Under the pieces are notes generated by a model that worked only from the letters and a program-made list of their open reading frames with translations, did not search any database and was not told the origin of the DNA. Of a stretch of DNA of 64,000 nt, positions 36,926 to 49,183 are shown one piece after another. This DNA comes from Isoetes taiwanensis. Taxonomy: Eukaryota; Streptophyta; Lycopodiopsida; Isoetales; Isoetaceae. Position numbers and translations under genes: made by a program. Positions within the stretch are counted from its first letter, which is position 1. Each line of letters begins with the position of its first letter. The stretch lies in assembly GCA_021234155.1 (NCBI GenBank), contig JAJEKV010000006.1, positions 4,623,727 to 4,687,726 on the forward strand, in the 5' to 3' direction.

Positions 36926-37613
36926 ATGATCCCTCCATCGGAGTCTCGAGGCGCCTTTCCCGACGCTCAACTCTTTACGGTCACGGCAACACCTCATTGG
37001 TTCCATGACTTTCAAGCAAGATCTCCTCACAGCTCTTCCACCGAGGGACGCCACGCTCTCTCCGATAAGCGACAATCCCGTAGACATCAATTTCTCGCGA
37101 GGTCCGGTGACTACACCATGGTTGCGCCATCTTTACAAAAGGGTAAGGATACCATCCTTCGACGCTGTGTTCTCCCTCATGAGGTCCCAGATATTGTTCG
37201 AGAAGCCCATGAAGGGCTCGGTGGTGGTCATTTTCATGGTGACACCACGGCACGCAAAATCCTTCTTGCTGGTTATTTTTGGCCCACGCTCTTCAAAGAC
37301 GCTCACGCCCACACCCGCACGTGTGATGCTTGCCAGCGTGTGGGACGGCCCACGGCCCGTGACGCTCTTCCCTTGACGCCGGTCGCCACGCCACTTCCCT
37401 TCAGCAAATGGGGAATGGATTTTGTGGGACCCATCGACCCTCCTGCGCGGCACACCCGTGCCCGCTACATTCTGGTTCTCACTGACTACGCTACCAAATG
37501 GGGCGTAAGCGCACTTCCGGACAACACCTGCGGCCGCGACCAAGGTCATCTATCAACAAATCATCACGCGATTCGGCTGCCCCACGGAGCTGGTCAGTGA
37601 TCGTGGTGTCTGG
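36926..37613 (+). pseudogene. Gypsy integrase, truncated
   Basis: The zinc-binding domain is clear: HEGLGGGHFHGDTTARKILL then TRTCDACQR (HHCC), followed by the catalytic core start WGMDFVGPIDPP and LVLTDYATKWG. The second core Asp (in TELVSDRG) is reached in another frame near 37590. Coding then stops at 37613 where unrelated LTR sequence begins. The third catalytic residue and the C-terminal domain are missing. Confidence 0.88.
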
Positions 37614-38806
37614 AACTGTAAGTTTTCAAGTTGTTGCATTGTATTTTATCAAGAGCATCATAGCTAATGGATTCAAAGTATAACATTACGGAACGTTGTA
37701 TTTCTCATGGGAGGATGATTTTGAGGTAAATTTTGCATTATAGAAGATGTTAGTATCTTTCCTTGATCAGTAACGTACATAGTTATTGGAGCTACATCGA
37801 TGATAGTTAGGCTTATGGCTTCCTCGACGTGTTTGGATTGCGATCATTATCAGTGACCTAGCTACTTCAACTTTGGCAGGTTGTATGGGCAACATCAGCA
37901 GCAGTATAATCTAGGCATATGTATAGTAAACATTCTAATGAACACCACATGTCATGGTCTTTGCATTGTTCCATTGTTGTCTTGGTATTTGATTATGTCT
38001 ATTGGAACCTCCGGGGTCGGACTTCTAGGTTTGGTGGCCTAGGTTGCTCCGGCATGTTCATGTTCATGTTCATCTGTGATTCTCTATGGTATTCTTATGC
38101 TCTGTGACACCGGGCGTAGTTTCCCTGATCAGGAGGCTACGTCAACTCTTGTGACTCCATGATAAGAGGTCCTCCATTGCCAGACGTGGGCTGGGAAGGG
38201 TATGCACATACGAGGTTCACCCCACCAACTCCGCCAACGGGGCTCGAAATGTGAGCTGGCTGGGCACTTCTCTGCTAACAGGGCCTACATGTAGGCTGGC
38301 TGAGCTTCCCATTGTCCCGGAGCTATGTGTCATGATGGTTTGTTATTTCGGCTATATTCTTTGCTCCTGATGTTCATGTTTGGTATTTCCTTGGATTATG
38401 TTGTCATTGTCTTAGCATTGTACTCACCTAAGGTTTTCCGTCTGTGTTTGTGCTTATCCAATCCATGCATGCAGAGGCAGCCAGGGATCCCCACTTAGTC
38501 ACGAGGACTAACCCCAGTGAGTGTATGTGCAGTGAGTTAACAAGCAGTGGTAAAGCTAACGGAGACAATGTAGCCGAAGAGCATGGTCGCGCTAGAAGAT
38601 TCTGAGCATTGAATTCATATTGTACTTGATGGATATTGAGTTCATAGAATTTGTCCATTGAATTTGAAGAATGAAAATTCAATTGTCAAGGAAGATTCAA
38701 TTCTTCACCATACTCAACTATTTGTCACACCAACCTATTAAGAGTTTTCACAAGTTTTGACAAGATCCCGAGTTGCCAGGAGGGTTAACTCGGCAGGCTC
38801 GTCACA
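37614..38806 (+). repeat. LTR a (5'-truncated)
   Basis: Begins in mid-LTR at AACTGTAAG, equivalent to 41031 of LTR b, and ends CTCGTCACA. It shares the whole 3' part of LTRs b and c. The adjoining primer site at 38808 has two changes (TCGGTATTAGAGC). Confidence 0.85.
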
Positions 38807-38859
38807 GTCGGTATTAGAGCAATGTTGGATCTTTGGGAGTTGGCTTGTTTGGTTGTGGC

Positions 38860-39525
38860 CATGGAATAAAATAACGGCTAAGGTTAGCCAAATGCCTATT
38901 TTATAGTAGTTTTGCCAAGAAAAACGGCTAAAGTAAATGGAAAAAATGCCCCAAAAAAAGAAAATTTTAGCCCAATTTTTTGGCCGCCCAAGTGAGTTTT
39001 TAGGTTGAATAGCCAATTCTTTACCTCCAGACATATCCATCAGGACATCGATTAGCTAAACCTAAGATAGAGTGGGCCTGGAAAAATGGATAGATTAGCC
39101 CGGAATTCAACACCAATGTATGTACTAACTTTAAGAAAAGTTCAAATAGGGTTTATATTTTTCTTCCTTTTTCCACTTTCTTTCTTGTTCCAAGGACAAA
39201 GTTGAAGCATTAGAGGAAAAGGAACAATGTAATCCTTTTTTTTTAGGTTTTTGAACATGTTCATGTATGTTTGTGTCTTGATTTATGTATTTACAATAAA
39301 TTCAATGTCTTTGCCAAAATGCTTGGATTTTTTTAAATTACTATAGCGTGATGGCTAATATTTGCCTTTCCATTTTTTCAAAGTTTAGCCAAAAGCAAGA
39401 AACTGTGATGGAGAAAAACCATTTAGTTTAGCCAAGTGTTAGAAACTTCTAGCCCCAATTTGAAGGTAGTTTAGCTAAACCTAGTTTGGCTATACTAAAA
39501 TATAGGAGTAGTAATTTATTCCATG
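38860..39525. mobile_element. hAT-like MITE, copy 2
   Basis: The 666-bp insertion has perfect 11-bp ends CATGGAATAAA/TTTATTCCATG and the 8-bp duplication GTTGTGGC (38852-38859 and 39526-39533). The second internal region (42236-42624) shows the uninterrupted site. Internal TTTAGCTAAAC motifs link it to the MITE at 13472-14074. No coding capacity. Confidence 0.9.
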
Positions 39526-39870
39526 GTTGTGGCATTGTGATGCTAATGGTTTTTCTTTCACAGACATCAGGAGATAGTATCCTCAGAGAGAGAAACAATA
39601 TCTGGAGGCGGTTTGCATGAAGATGCCAAGTGAAGCAAATTTTGACGATGTTGAAGGTAAGGTCTTTCTTGTGGCATGTTCAGTAAGATGATAGCAATTG
39701 TAAGATGGTGTTCGTAAGGTTGGAATACGATCTTGGTAAACTAAGTTGCCACATGAACTGAAGTTTTGAGTTGAGTCGAGCTATGTTGATGTGAGATCTA
39801 AATCACAGAAATGCTTCAGTAAATCTATCACGACCCACGAGGACATGGGTTAAATTTTAGAAGGGGAGAC

Positions 39871-42235
39871 TGTAACAGACTTGGGCACTTGATGTGTACT
39901 TATGCACGTATGTACACATGTATAACATGTATCCATCATGAGTTCAGGGTTTTGTCTCTTTGGCAAAAGGATTGTTGCAGAGCATGAAGGAAGGGAGCAA
40001 TTCTGGGCAGTTTTGGAGCCCGATATTTGAAGCATCATATCTCGGCAATTCGAGATCTTTTTTAAATGATTTTTCTTGTGCTAGAAAGATATCTGAGTAA
40101 GCTTTCCGGAATGGGTCTGCTCAGGCCGAAACTCATCCGCATGCAAAAGTTATAACATAAATCGTGATGTTGGGTCAGAATTGACTGCACCATGTATGTC
40201 CTTCTGCAGTTTGATTCTTGGAGCGAGAAGCCGATCTTTGGAGGCGCAATCAATTGCAAGGGGTCCAGAGGTCTATCCACGAAGGAATTATCAGGTGGGG
40301 TTTTGTTATTGATCAATTGAGGTTCTATGAGTTGCCATGATTAGTCTGTACATGATTTTTGCATGCAAATATGATAAACTATGAATTTGTTGGAGATTCA
40401 TAAGGTAGAGAAGGTAATCAATGATTGGAAACATCTCTGTAAGGGCTGATTCTAAGTCAGGAATGGCTGAATATTACATGAGAAGCACCAACTCAGCATG
40501 GAAAGTTTAGAAAAGGCAGAATTGAATTGGATCTGGTTGGCACCGAGCTCTCCAATGCCATTTTGTGTTCATGTTATGTTTTTGTCATTTTGTGTTTTGT
40601 GCATTATCTTGTTGGTCTTGTATTTGCTGCTTTTATCAAATTATTGGCATGTCCTAATATAAAGCTAAGTACCCATGGATGGAATTGGATTGCATTTGAG
40701 CTTAGCAGCAGAGGAGATCGGAGCATGAAGAGCTGAGCAGAATAATCACAAGAATTCTAAGGATTGGGATAAAGTATCTTTCTTAGCTCATGGAGATGAG
40801 GATAATGTTGAGAAGTAGCCTAGCACAGATGTAGAGCGTCAATGACACCCTCGGCATCAAGGATTTCACTATCAAGTTCACATGTGGATCTTAGAATAGG
40901 AATAAGCAGTCATCCGACATCAAGGATTATTGAGATTGAGACAGGTCCACATTGGTACAAGGAGAGCCATGTGAAGCTTGGGGGTTTCTGAATGTGGTTA
41001 TAGCATGAAGTACTGCTAGTCTGAGTGCATAACTGTAAGTTTTCAAGTTGTTGCATTGTATTTTATCAAGAGCATCATAGCTAATGGATTCAAAGTATAA
41101 CATTACGGAACGTTGTATTTCTCATGGGAGGATGATTTTGAGGTAAATTTTGCATTATGGTAGTATAGTTATTGGAGCTACATCGATGATAGTTAGGCTT
41201 ATGACTTCCTCGACATGTTTGGATTGCGATCATTATCTTCGTCAATGACCTAGCTACTTCAACTTTGGCAGGTTGTATGGGCAACATCAGCAGCAGTATA
41301 ATCTAGACACATGTATAGTAAACATTCTAATGAACACCACATGTCATGGTCTTTGCATTGTTCCATTGTTGTCTTGGTATTTTGATTATGTCTATTGGAA
41401 CCTCCGGGGTCGGACTTCTAGGTTTGGTGGCCTTGGTTGCTTCGGCATGTTCATGTTCATCTGTGATTCTCTATGGTATTCTTGTGCTCTGTGACACCGG
41501 GCATAGTTTCCCTGATCAGGAGGCTACGTCAACTCTTGTGACTCCATGGTAAGAGGTCCTCCAGTGCCAGACGTGGGCTAGGAAGGGTATGCGCATACGA
41601 GGTTCACCCCACCAACTCTGCCAACGGGGCTCGGAATGTGAGCTGGCTGGGCACTTCTCTGCTAACAGGGCCTTGCATGTAGGCTGGCTGAGCTTCCCAT
41701 TGTCCCGGAGCTATGTGTCATGATGGTTTGTTATTTTGGCTATATTCTTTGCTCCTGATGTTCATGTTTGGTATTTCCTTGGATTATGTTGTCATTGTCT
41801 TAGCATTGTACTCACCTAAGGTTTTCCGTCTGTGTTTGTGCTTATCCAAGATTTCCAGAGTATTTCCATGCATGCAGAGGCAGCCAGGGATCCCCACTTA
41901 GTCACGAGGACTAACCCCAGTGAGTGTATGTGCAGTGAGTTAACAAGCAGTGGTCAAGCTAACGGAGACAATGTAGCCGAAGAGCATGGCCGCGCTAGAA
42001 GATTCTGAGCAAAACTGCTGCATTTTATTATATTGTGTAGCGAATTCATATTGTACTTGATGGATATTGAGTTCATAGAATTTGTCCATTGAATTTGAAG
42101 AATGAAAATTCAATTGTCAAGGAAGATTCAATGCTTCACCATACCCAACTGTTTATCACACCAACCTAAAGAATTTTTGCGAGTTTTGACAAGATCCCGA
42201 GTTGCCAAGAGGGTCAACTCGGCAGGCTCGTCACA
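39871..42235 (+). repeat. LTR b (longest copy)
   Basis: 2365 bp, TGTAACAGAC...CTCGTCACA. It contains 267 bp (about 40110-40376) absent from LTR c, with the break at TTTCCGGA. A 69-codon frame at 40527-40736 is conserved in LTR c (43012-43221) but looks non-coding. Confidence 0.88.
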
Positions 42236-42624
42236 GTTGGTATCAGAGCAATGTTGGATCTTTGGGAGTTGGCTTGTTTGGTTGTGGCATTGTGATGCTA
42301 ATGGTTTTCTTTCACGGACATCAGGAGGTAGTATCCTCAGAGAGATAAACAATATCTAGAGGTGGTTAGCATGAAGATGCCAAGCGAAGCAAATTTTGAC
42401 GATGTTGAAGGTAAGGTCTTTCTTGTGGCATGTTCAGTAAGATGATAGCAATTGTAAGATGGTGTTGGTAAGGTTGGAATACGATCTTGGTAAAGTAAGT
42501 TGCCACATAAACTGAAGTTTTGAGTTGAGTCGAGCTATGTTGATCTGAGATCTAAATCACAGAAATGCTTCAGTAAATCTATCACGACCCATGAGGACAT
42601 GGGTTAAATTTTAGAAGGGGAGAT
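42236..42624 (+). other. Internal region of the minimal LTR element
   Basis: A 389-bp stretch between LTRs b and c. It starts with the primer-binding site TTGGTATCAGAGC (42237-42249) and ends with polypurine tract AGAAGGGGAGA. Only a roughly 20-codon frame (MKMPSEANFDDVEG...) is shared with the first internal region. Confidence 0.85.
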
Positions 42625-44722
42625 TGTAACAGACCTGGGCACTTGATGGGCCAGTATATGTACTTATGCACGTATGTACACCATGTATTCAGCATGAGTT
42701 CAGGGTTTTGTCTCTTTGGCAAAAGGATTGTTGCAGAGCATGAAGGCAGGGAGCAATTCTGGGCAGTTTTGGAGCCCGATTTTTGAAGCATCATATCTCG
42801 GCAACCTGAGATATTTTTTAAATGATTTTTCTTGTGATAGAAAGCTATCTGAGTAAGCTTTCCGGATGAATTTGTTGGAGATTCATAAGGTAGAGAAGGT
42901 AATCAATGATTGGAAACATCTCTGTAAGGGCTGATTCTAAGTCAGGAATGGCTGAATATTACATGAGAAGCACCAACTCAGCATGGAAAGTTTAGAAAAG
43001 GCAGAATTGAATTGGATCTGGTTGGCACCGAGCTCTCCAATGCCATTTTGTGTTCATGTTATGTTTTTGTCATTTTGTGTTTTGTGCTTTATCTTGTTGG
43101 TCTTGTATTTGCTGCTTTTATCAAATTATTGGCATGTCCTAATATAAAGCTAAGTACCCATGGATGGAATTGGATTGCATTTGAGCTTAGCAGCAGAGGA
43201 GATCGGAGCATGAAGAGCTGAGCAGAATAATCACAAGAATTCTAAGGATTGCGATAAAGTATCTTTCTTAGCTCATGGAGATGAGGATAATGTTGAGAAG
43301 TAGCCTAGCACAGATGTAGAGCGTCAATGACACCCTCGGCATCAAGGATTTCACTATCAAGTTCACATGTGGATCTTAGAATAGGAATAAGCAGTCATCC
43401 GACATCAAGGATTATTGAGATTGAGACAGGTCCACATTGGTACAAGGAGAGCCATGTGAAGCTTGGGGGTTTCTGAATGTGGTTATAGCATGAAGTACTG
43501 CTAGTCTGAGTGCATAACTGTAAGTTTTCAAGTTGTTGCATTGTATTTTATCAAGAGCATCATAGCTAATGGATTCAAAGTATAACATTACGGAACGTTG
43601 TATTTCTCATGGGAGGATGATTTTGAGGTAAATTTTGCATTATGGTAGTATAGTTATTGGAGCTACATCGATGATAGTTAGGCTTATGACTTCCTCGACA
43701 TGTTTGGATTGCGATCATTATCTTCGTCAATGACCTAGCTACTTCAACTTTGGCAGGTTGTATGGGCAACATCAGCAGCAGTATAATCTAGACACATGTA
43801 TAGTAAACATTCTAATGAACACCACATGTCATGGTCTTTGCATTGTTCCATTGTTGTCTTGGTATTTTGATTATGTCTATTGGAACCTCCGGGGTCGGAC
43901 TTCTAGGTTTGGTGGCCTTGGTTGCTTCGGCATGTTCATGTTCATCTGTGATTCTCTATGGTATTCTTGTGCTCTGTGACACCGGGCATAGTTTCCCTGA
44001 TCAGGAGGCTACGTCAACTCTTGTGACTCCATGGTAAGAGGTCCTCCAGTGCCAGACGTGGGCTAGGAAGGGTATGCGCATACGAGGTTCACCCCACCAA
44101 CTCTGCCAACGGGGCTCGGAATGTGAGCTGGCTGGGCACTTCTCTGCTAACAGGGCCTTGCATGTAGGCTGGCTGAGCTTCCCATTGTCCCGGAGCTATG
44201 TGTCATGATGGTTTGTTATTTTGGCTATATTCTTTGCTCCTGATGTTCATGTTTCGTATTTCCTTGGATTATGTTGTCATTGTCTTAGCATTGTACTCAC
44301 CTAAGGTTTTCCGTCTGTGTTTGTGCTTATCCAAGATTTCCAGAGTATTTCCATGCATGCAGAGGCAGCCATGGATCCCCACTTAGTCACGAGGACTAAC
44401 CCCAGTGAGTGTATGTGTAGTGAGTTAACAAGCAGTGGCCAAGCTAACGAAGACAATGTAGCCGAAGAGCATGGTCGCGCTAGAAGATTCTGAGCAAAAC
44501 TGCTGCATTTTATTATATTGTGTAGTGAATTCATATTGTACTTGATGGATATTGAGTTCATAGAATTTGTCCATTGAATTTGAAGAATGAAAATTCAATT
44601 GTCAAGGAAGATTCAATTCTTCACCATACTCAATTGTTTTTCACACCAACCTAGTAAGAGTTTTTGCAAGTTTTGACAAGATCCCGAGTTGCCAGGAGGG
44701 TCAACTCGGCAGGCTCGTCACA
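42625..44722 (+). repeat. LTR c
   Basis: 2098 bp, nearly identical to LTR b apart from a 267-bp deletion. It ends CTCGTCACA at 44722 and directly abuts inverted-repeat sequence equivalent to base 1176 of the left arm. Confidence 0.88.
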
Positions 44723-45515
44723 AATCTGTCATTTTAGGTAAAAAAAAATAGAAAAAATGAATCACATACACATCCAAAAAGGGTCATACGAAAGGTTTAT
44801 ATTTTCTTTCATGCTTAAAGCTTTCCCACAGAGCACTTTAAAAGACATGTAATCTATCACAAGGTCTTGTTGGTAATAAATGGAAAACCTTGAAAATGTC
44901 AGTATGGAATTTAAAAAAGGAACTTCAAATGTTCACCCCAAATTCTTCTTATCATGTGGGCGCCTCAGTATGTGAAATGCTCTTCTTGCTCTTGAGGATG
45001 ACTTCCAATATTCACATTCAAATGACAAATCGAAAGTGTTAAGGACAATGCAAATTTACATGCCTGGATTTCACAACAAATGAGCTCTGAGTGTAGATAA
45101 AGAAGGAAAGACTGTTGAGTGCCTGTCACCAAGTAATCATCTATTAGAACTGATAATCGTTAAAATACAATATATAGTACGTATACTTTCAGAAGTAAGG
45201 ATAAAACCTCAAGACAGTAAATGACAAAATTTGCCGGAGCTGAAAGCATGGCAAAGTATATTTAATGTGGCTTTTGAGATGCCATTGAAACTATGATGTC
45301 TAGTTAAAATACCTACATCGTTGTATAGACATGTTGTATGTAAACAATCGGAGAATGCAGGATAGTCACAAAAGCATAAAGCCATGGTGCAAACTTTGTC
45401 TGCATAAGATACATGAAGCCATGGAGCAAACTTTGTCTGCATATGATACATGAGAAGAACTGAAATACTCAAAATTGAAACTGTTTCCAGCATGTCATAA
45501 ATTTCAGTCTCTAAG

Positions 45516-45767
45516 ATAAGCTTGGAACTTCTGCCAATTTTACCTCTCGATTCAACCATCTTTTTCTCTCTGCTTATCCTAATGATCCTAAAATCCCAAC
45601 AATTCCCTCTAGCTCAATTGATAACATTGCCTCAAACTGGATGCAGTAATCTTGTTTGCTTTTGCAGGTTGCTTAGTTCCTTCAGCAAAAAAAATGTGCA
45701 TGGAATATGGATACTTGAAGAGCTTGTAGTTCATAATTTTGATCACTATTCTCAACTGAGACATCTG
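45516..45767 (+). pseudogene. Partial second copy of the unrecognised exon set
   Basis: Two exon blocks, 45516-45645 (130 nt) and 45668-45767 (100 nt), with the same splice borders as in the other copies, including TTTTGCAG before the second. The upstream 151-nt exon was lost where LTR c joins. One substitution changes the codon after GAT to AAC (Ser to Asn). Confidence 0.5.
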
Positions 45768-45898
45768 GTCAAAGTTTTTTTGTTACCTTTCGTGTACAAG
45801 GGTTTGAAGACGTTTGACTTTTTGATGAAATGAAGCAAGTCGGTATGCCATAGTAGAGAACCCTGCTCCCTTAACAGATTCACTAACTGTGCAATAGC

Positions 45899-46130
45899 CC
45901 CGGGGGATTCACCTTTGATCTGCGTATAACCCATGAGAGTTCAACGGAGGGGTGTTTTTTGGACCATTTGCGTACGTATACGTAGGGGTTAAGGGTGTTT
46001 TTAGGCACTGATTTGGAGCAATATCTATACACAAAGGGGTCAAATTGCCTTTTAAATTTGCGTATACAAGGGGGGTTTTTTGCTACCCTCCGAACGCAGA
46101 TGCCATACCCCCCTTATGTATAAGTGCGGG
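45899..46130. mobile_element. 232-bp MITE-like insertion
   Basis: Flanked by GCAATAGC twice (45891-45898 and 46131-46138), whereas the left arm (around 2286-2297) has one copy, that is, an empty site. The ends carry loosely inverted blocks, ATCTGCGT and CGGAGGG, in both arms. Non-coding. Confidence 0.82.
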
Positions 46131-47026
46131 GCAATAGCGGCCCTGCTCCAATCAATCTTGCCCTGAACCTTGTTCATTAAGATCTTTGGCAGCGCACATA
46201 CACAGAAACTGATGCACAATTAAAAAGCTATAAAGCATTGTACATTTTAAATAAGCAGATATCTGCAATAGAAAATCACAAACAGAATATGAGAAATGTA
46301 TGATATACCTCAGAATAATGAAGCCCTTACATGCTTGTTCATTGTTCATGCTGACACATTTTTTGACAATAAATAGAATAATAAATAATTATTATTTTGA
46401 CTACCAGGTATCAGATACACACAAAAACCTGAAGAATAAGTAGAATCTGCTATTATTGATTAAAAATCCAACAATTTCATCTTTCAATATACTTTGTACT
46501 GCAATTTCCCTTTCTTTGCAAAATGCAAAAAAATATCTACACCAAAATCTCAATCGAAAGAGCAGAGATGGATATGAATGAAGTATTGGTTGCACAAAAT
46601 ATAAAAATACCGGTTATTCAAAAACTCTAGTTATATGCATTATATAAATGGCGCAAGCTTTACCTTCATAAATCATAAGCGGCAACAAACATCAAGATAT
46701 ATCGGATCCTTATCTCAAAGCATTTTGAGACAGGTTATTGAATCAGAAGCAAAGGCAAAGATGATCCTTACCTCAAATCATTTTGGGACAAATGACTCAT
46801 GCATCATGACTAAAAGAGATTGCATCTGTCTTTTGCAATAAAAACTTCTCTTTTAAGGATTCCTAAAATTTTCTCAATGTCAATTAGGAAAGAGTACGGC
46901 CACAATATATGAACGTAATAATCCGAATGTTGATTTCCTCTTTGCGTAATAAAAAGGGCGCATTTAGCGTAAACCACATTTGTACAAACCTGTCGGCATA
47001 GATCTCATTATCCCTTCATATTTTAG

Positions 47027-48320
47027 CATTCCAGCTCGGAAAAAGTGGATGGACTTTCAAAATCAACACATGGCCACTTCCGTTTGAGTGTGATGAAACT
47101 TGACTTGATCCTTAAAGAAACAGTTGCCAGGGCTAACCCAATCTTCTCCAAATATTTTTCATGGAGGGATGAAAATGGTAAGACCTTTATAGAAATGGTT
47201 GTGCAAATGGCCCTCCGGATGGTATGCTCTTTTTCACAAATCGCCCGGATCCAAAAGGGTCCCATGTCTGTCATTTTAGGTAAAAAAAAAAAAAAAATGG
47301 AAAAAATGAATCACATACACATCCAAAAGGGGTCATACGAAAGGTTTATCTTTTCTTTCATGCTTAAATCTTTTCCACGTAATCTATCACAAGGTCTTCT
47401 TGGTAATAAATGGAAAACCTTGAAAATGTAAGTACGGAATTTAAAAAAGGAACTTCAAATGTTCACCTTAAAATACATCCAAATTCTTCTTATCATGTGG
47501 GCGCCTCAGTATGTGAAATGCTCTTCTTGCTCTTGAGGATGACTTCCAATATTCACATTCAAATGACAAATCGAAAAGTGTTAAGGACAACGCAAATTTA
47601 CATGCCCGGATTTCACAACAAATGGGCTCGAGTGTAGATAAAGAAGGAAAGATCATTTGAGTGCCCGTCACCAAGTAATCATCTATTAGAAACCGATAAT
47701 CATTAAAATACAATTTATAGTACGTATATTTTCAGTAAGTAAGGGTAAAACCTCAAGACAAGAAATGACAAAATTTGCGGAGCTGAAAGCATGGCAAAGT
47801 ATATTTAATGTGGCTTTTGAGATGCCATTGAAACTATGATGTCTAGTTAAAATACCTACACCGCTGTATAGACATGTTGTATGTAAACAATCTGGAGACC
47901 GTAAGATAGTCACAAAAGCATAAAGCCATGGAGCAAACTTGCAAACTTTGTGCGCATAAGATACATGAAGCCATGGAGCAAACTTTGTCTCGCATATGAT
48001 ACATGAGAAGAACTGAAATACTCAAAATCGAAACCGTTTCCGAGATGTCATAAATTTCAGTCTCTAAGATAAGCTTGGAACTTCTGCCAATTTTACCTCT
48101 CGATTCAACCATCTTTTTCTCTTTGCTTATCCTAATGATCCTAAAATCCCAACAATTCCCTCTAGCTCAATTGATAGCATTGCCTCAAACTGGATGCAGT
48201 AATCTTGTTTGCTTTTGAAGGTTGCTTAGTTCCTTCAGCAAAAAGAATGTGCATGGAATATGGATACTTGAAGAGCTTGTTGTTCATAATTTTGATCACT
48301 ATTCTCAACTGAGACATCTG
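47027..48320 (+). pseudogene. Exon set of an unrecognised gene, right copy
   Basis: Exons 47027-47177, 48069-48198 and 48221-48320 follow AG acceptors and precede GT donors (GTAAGACC, GTAATC, GTCAAAG). Exon 1 ends in phase 1 and joins exon 2 as GAT (Asp). Exon 2 joins exon 3 as CAG within SNWMQ-LLSSFSKK. The encoded part is about 127 residues, helical in character and otherwise unrecognised. The acceptor before exon 3 is TTGAAG here but TTGCAG in the other copies. No start or stop is visible, so this is a fragment, or the internal exons of a larger gene. Confidence 0.5.
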
Positions 48321-48778
48321 GTCAAAGTTTTTTGTTACCTTTCATGTACAAGGGTTAGACTTTTTGAAGACCTGTGGCTCTTGCTCCACAAAGACAATAC
48401 CTGAGTGTGTTATCTTCAATCTTTCGACCAGGTTTTCCTGACAAAAACTGGTGTAGAATTTTGTACTACTGCTTATCCTTTTACTTTGTTTTCAAGATAT
48501 TTGGAACTGGTTTTGTTAAGTCCACATGAGGACTTGTCAAAAACTTTGTATGGTTTTCCTTAATTAATGAAAAAATCATCTCGTACCTTCAAAAAAAAGA
48601 AAAAAAGAAAAAAAATAGGTTACGAACTTCTTGTCTAATGTCTAAAACATTCTGCATGGCTGATTATGCACAAGAATCCTAAAGAAGAGCCTACTGCATT
48701 CCACCCATGTCAATTAGGTATTGCATTTGTTTGCTTTCAAAATCTTTATTACATTGCAGGCACTCCTCTTTATTACAT

Positions 48779-48880
48779 ATTGGGCGCATTGTACTATTAT
48801 AATAGATTAAACAGCATTGTAAAGGGAACATTGGGCGCATTGTACTATTATAATAGATTAAACAGCATTGTAAAGGGAAC
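48779..48880. repeat. 51-bp tandem duplication
   Basis: Two identical head-to-tail copies of a unit starting ATTGGGCGCATTGTACTATT. Confidence 0.9.
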
Positions 48881-48910
48881 TTTCTCCACTTGTCAGATCC
48901 AAAGAAGCAA

Positions 48911-48950
48911 CAGCCTACACCACCCTCCCTCAGCCTACACCACCCTCCCT
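48911..48950. repeat. 20-bp tandem duplication
   Basis: CAGCCTACACCACCCTCCCT occurs twice in direct succession. Confidence 0.9.
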
Positions 48951-49183
48951 CATGCTGCCTAAACATGTCTACACGTTCGCATTTCAATAAAAATGGCCAT
49001 TTGTCTAATGTTTCAACGTTATTGCAAGCTATGTAAGTGTCAAGAACATTATTTGATAGATTTAACACACACAACCAAAAGGTCATCAAAAGAAATTCCA
49101 TAAACTTTATGTTCTTACATGGTCAAAAGTATCACCAGCTAGTTTCACATCTCTATAAACTCTACATGCATAACAATAACAAT

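Larger units (their letters stand above)
24030..37613 (+). mobile_element. Ty3/Gypsy LTR retrotransposon, 3'-truncated and interrupted
   Basis: Starts TGTTAGTCCTG at the break in the E1 LTR, followed by an LTR and leader, frameshifted gag with zinc knuckles, protease, RT, RNase H and integrase in Gypsy order. Integrase breaks off within its catalytic core near 37613, joined to the middle of an unrelated LTR, so the 3' LTR is gone. A 7.7 kb DNA transposon (about 27465-35166) separates protease from RT. The element cannot be autonomous. Confidence 0.9.
37614..44722 (+). mobile_element. Tandem LTR-internal-LTR-internal-LTR array of a minimal LTR element
   Basis: Three LTRs (a 37614-38806, 5'-truncated; b 39871-42235; c 42625-44722) alternate with two short internal regions. 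Each LTR ends CTCGTCACA and is followed by a tRNA-Met primer site. Each internal region ends TTTTAGAAGGGGAGA before TGTAACAGAC. The second internal region is only 389 bp and shows no coding capacity, so the element depends on others for its proteins. Tandem arrays like this arise by unequal LTR recombination. Confidence 0.85.
44723..48425. repeat. Right arm of the inverted duplication
   Basis: In reverse complement, 48425-46139 matches left bases 1 to about 2290, and 45890-45830 matches about 2297-2361. Then 45830-44723 repeats left bases about 58-1176 a second time. A 232-bp MITE (45899-46130) is present here and absent on the left. Confidence 0.85.

Noticed and set aside
40527-40736. 69-codon hydrophobic frame conserved at 43012-43221
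   Set aside because: It lies inside LTRs b and c, which are near-identical throughout; the conservation is not specific to the frame.
45209-45559. 116-codon minus-strand frame, also at 314-568 plus and 47843-48112 minus
   Set aside because: It is antisense to the exon-like blocks and crosses their splice borders. Its recurrence is due to the inverted duplication.
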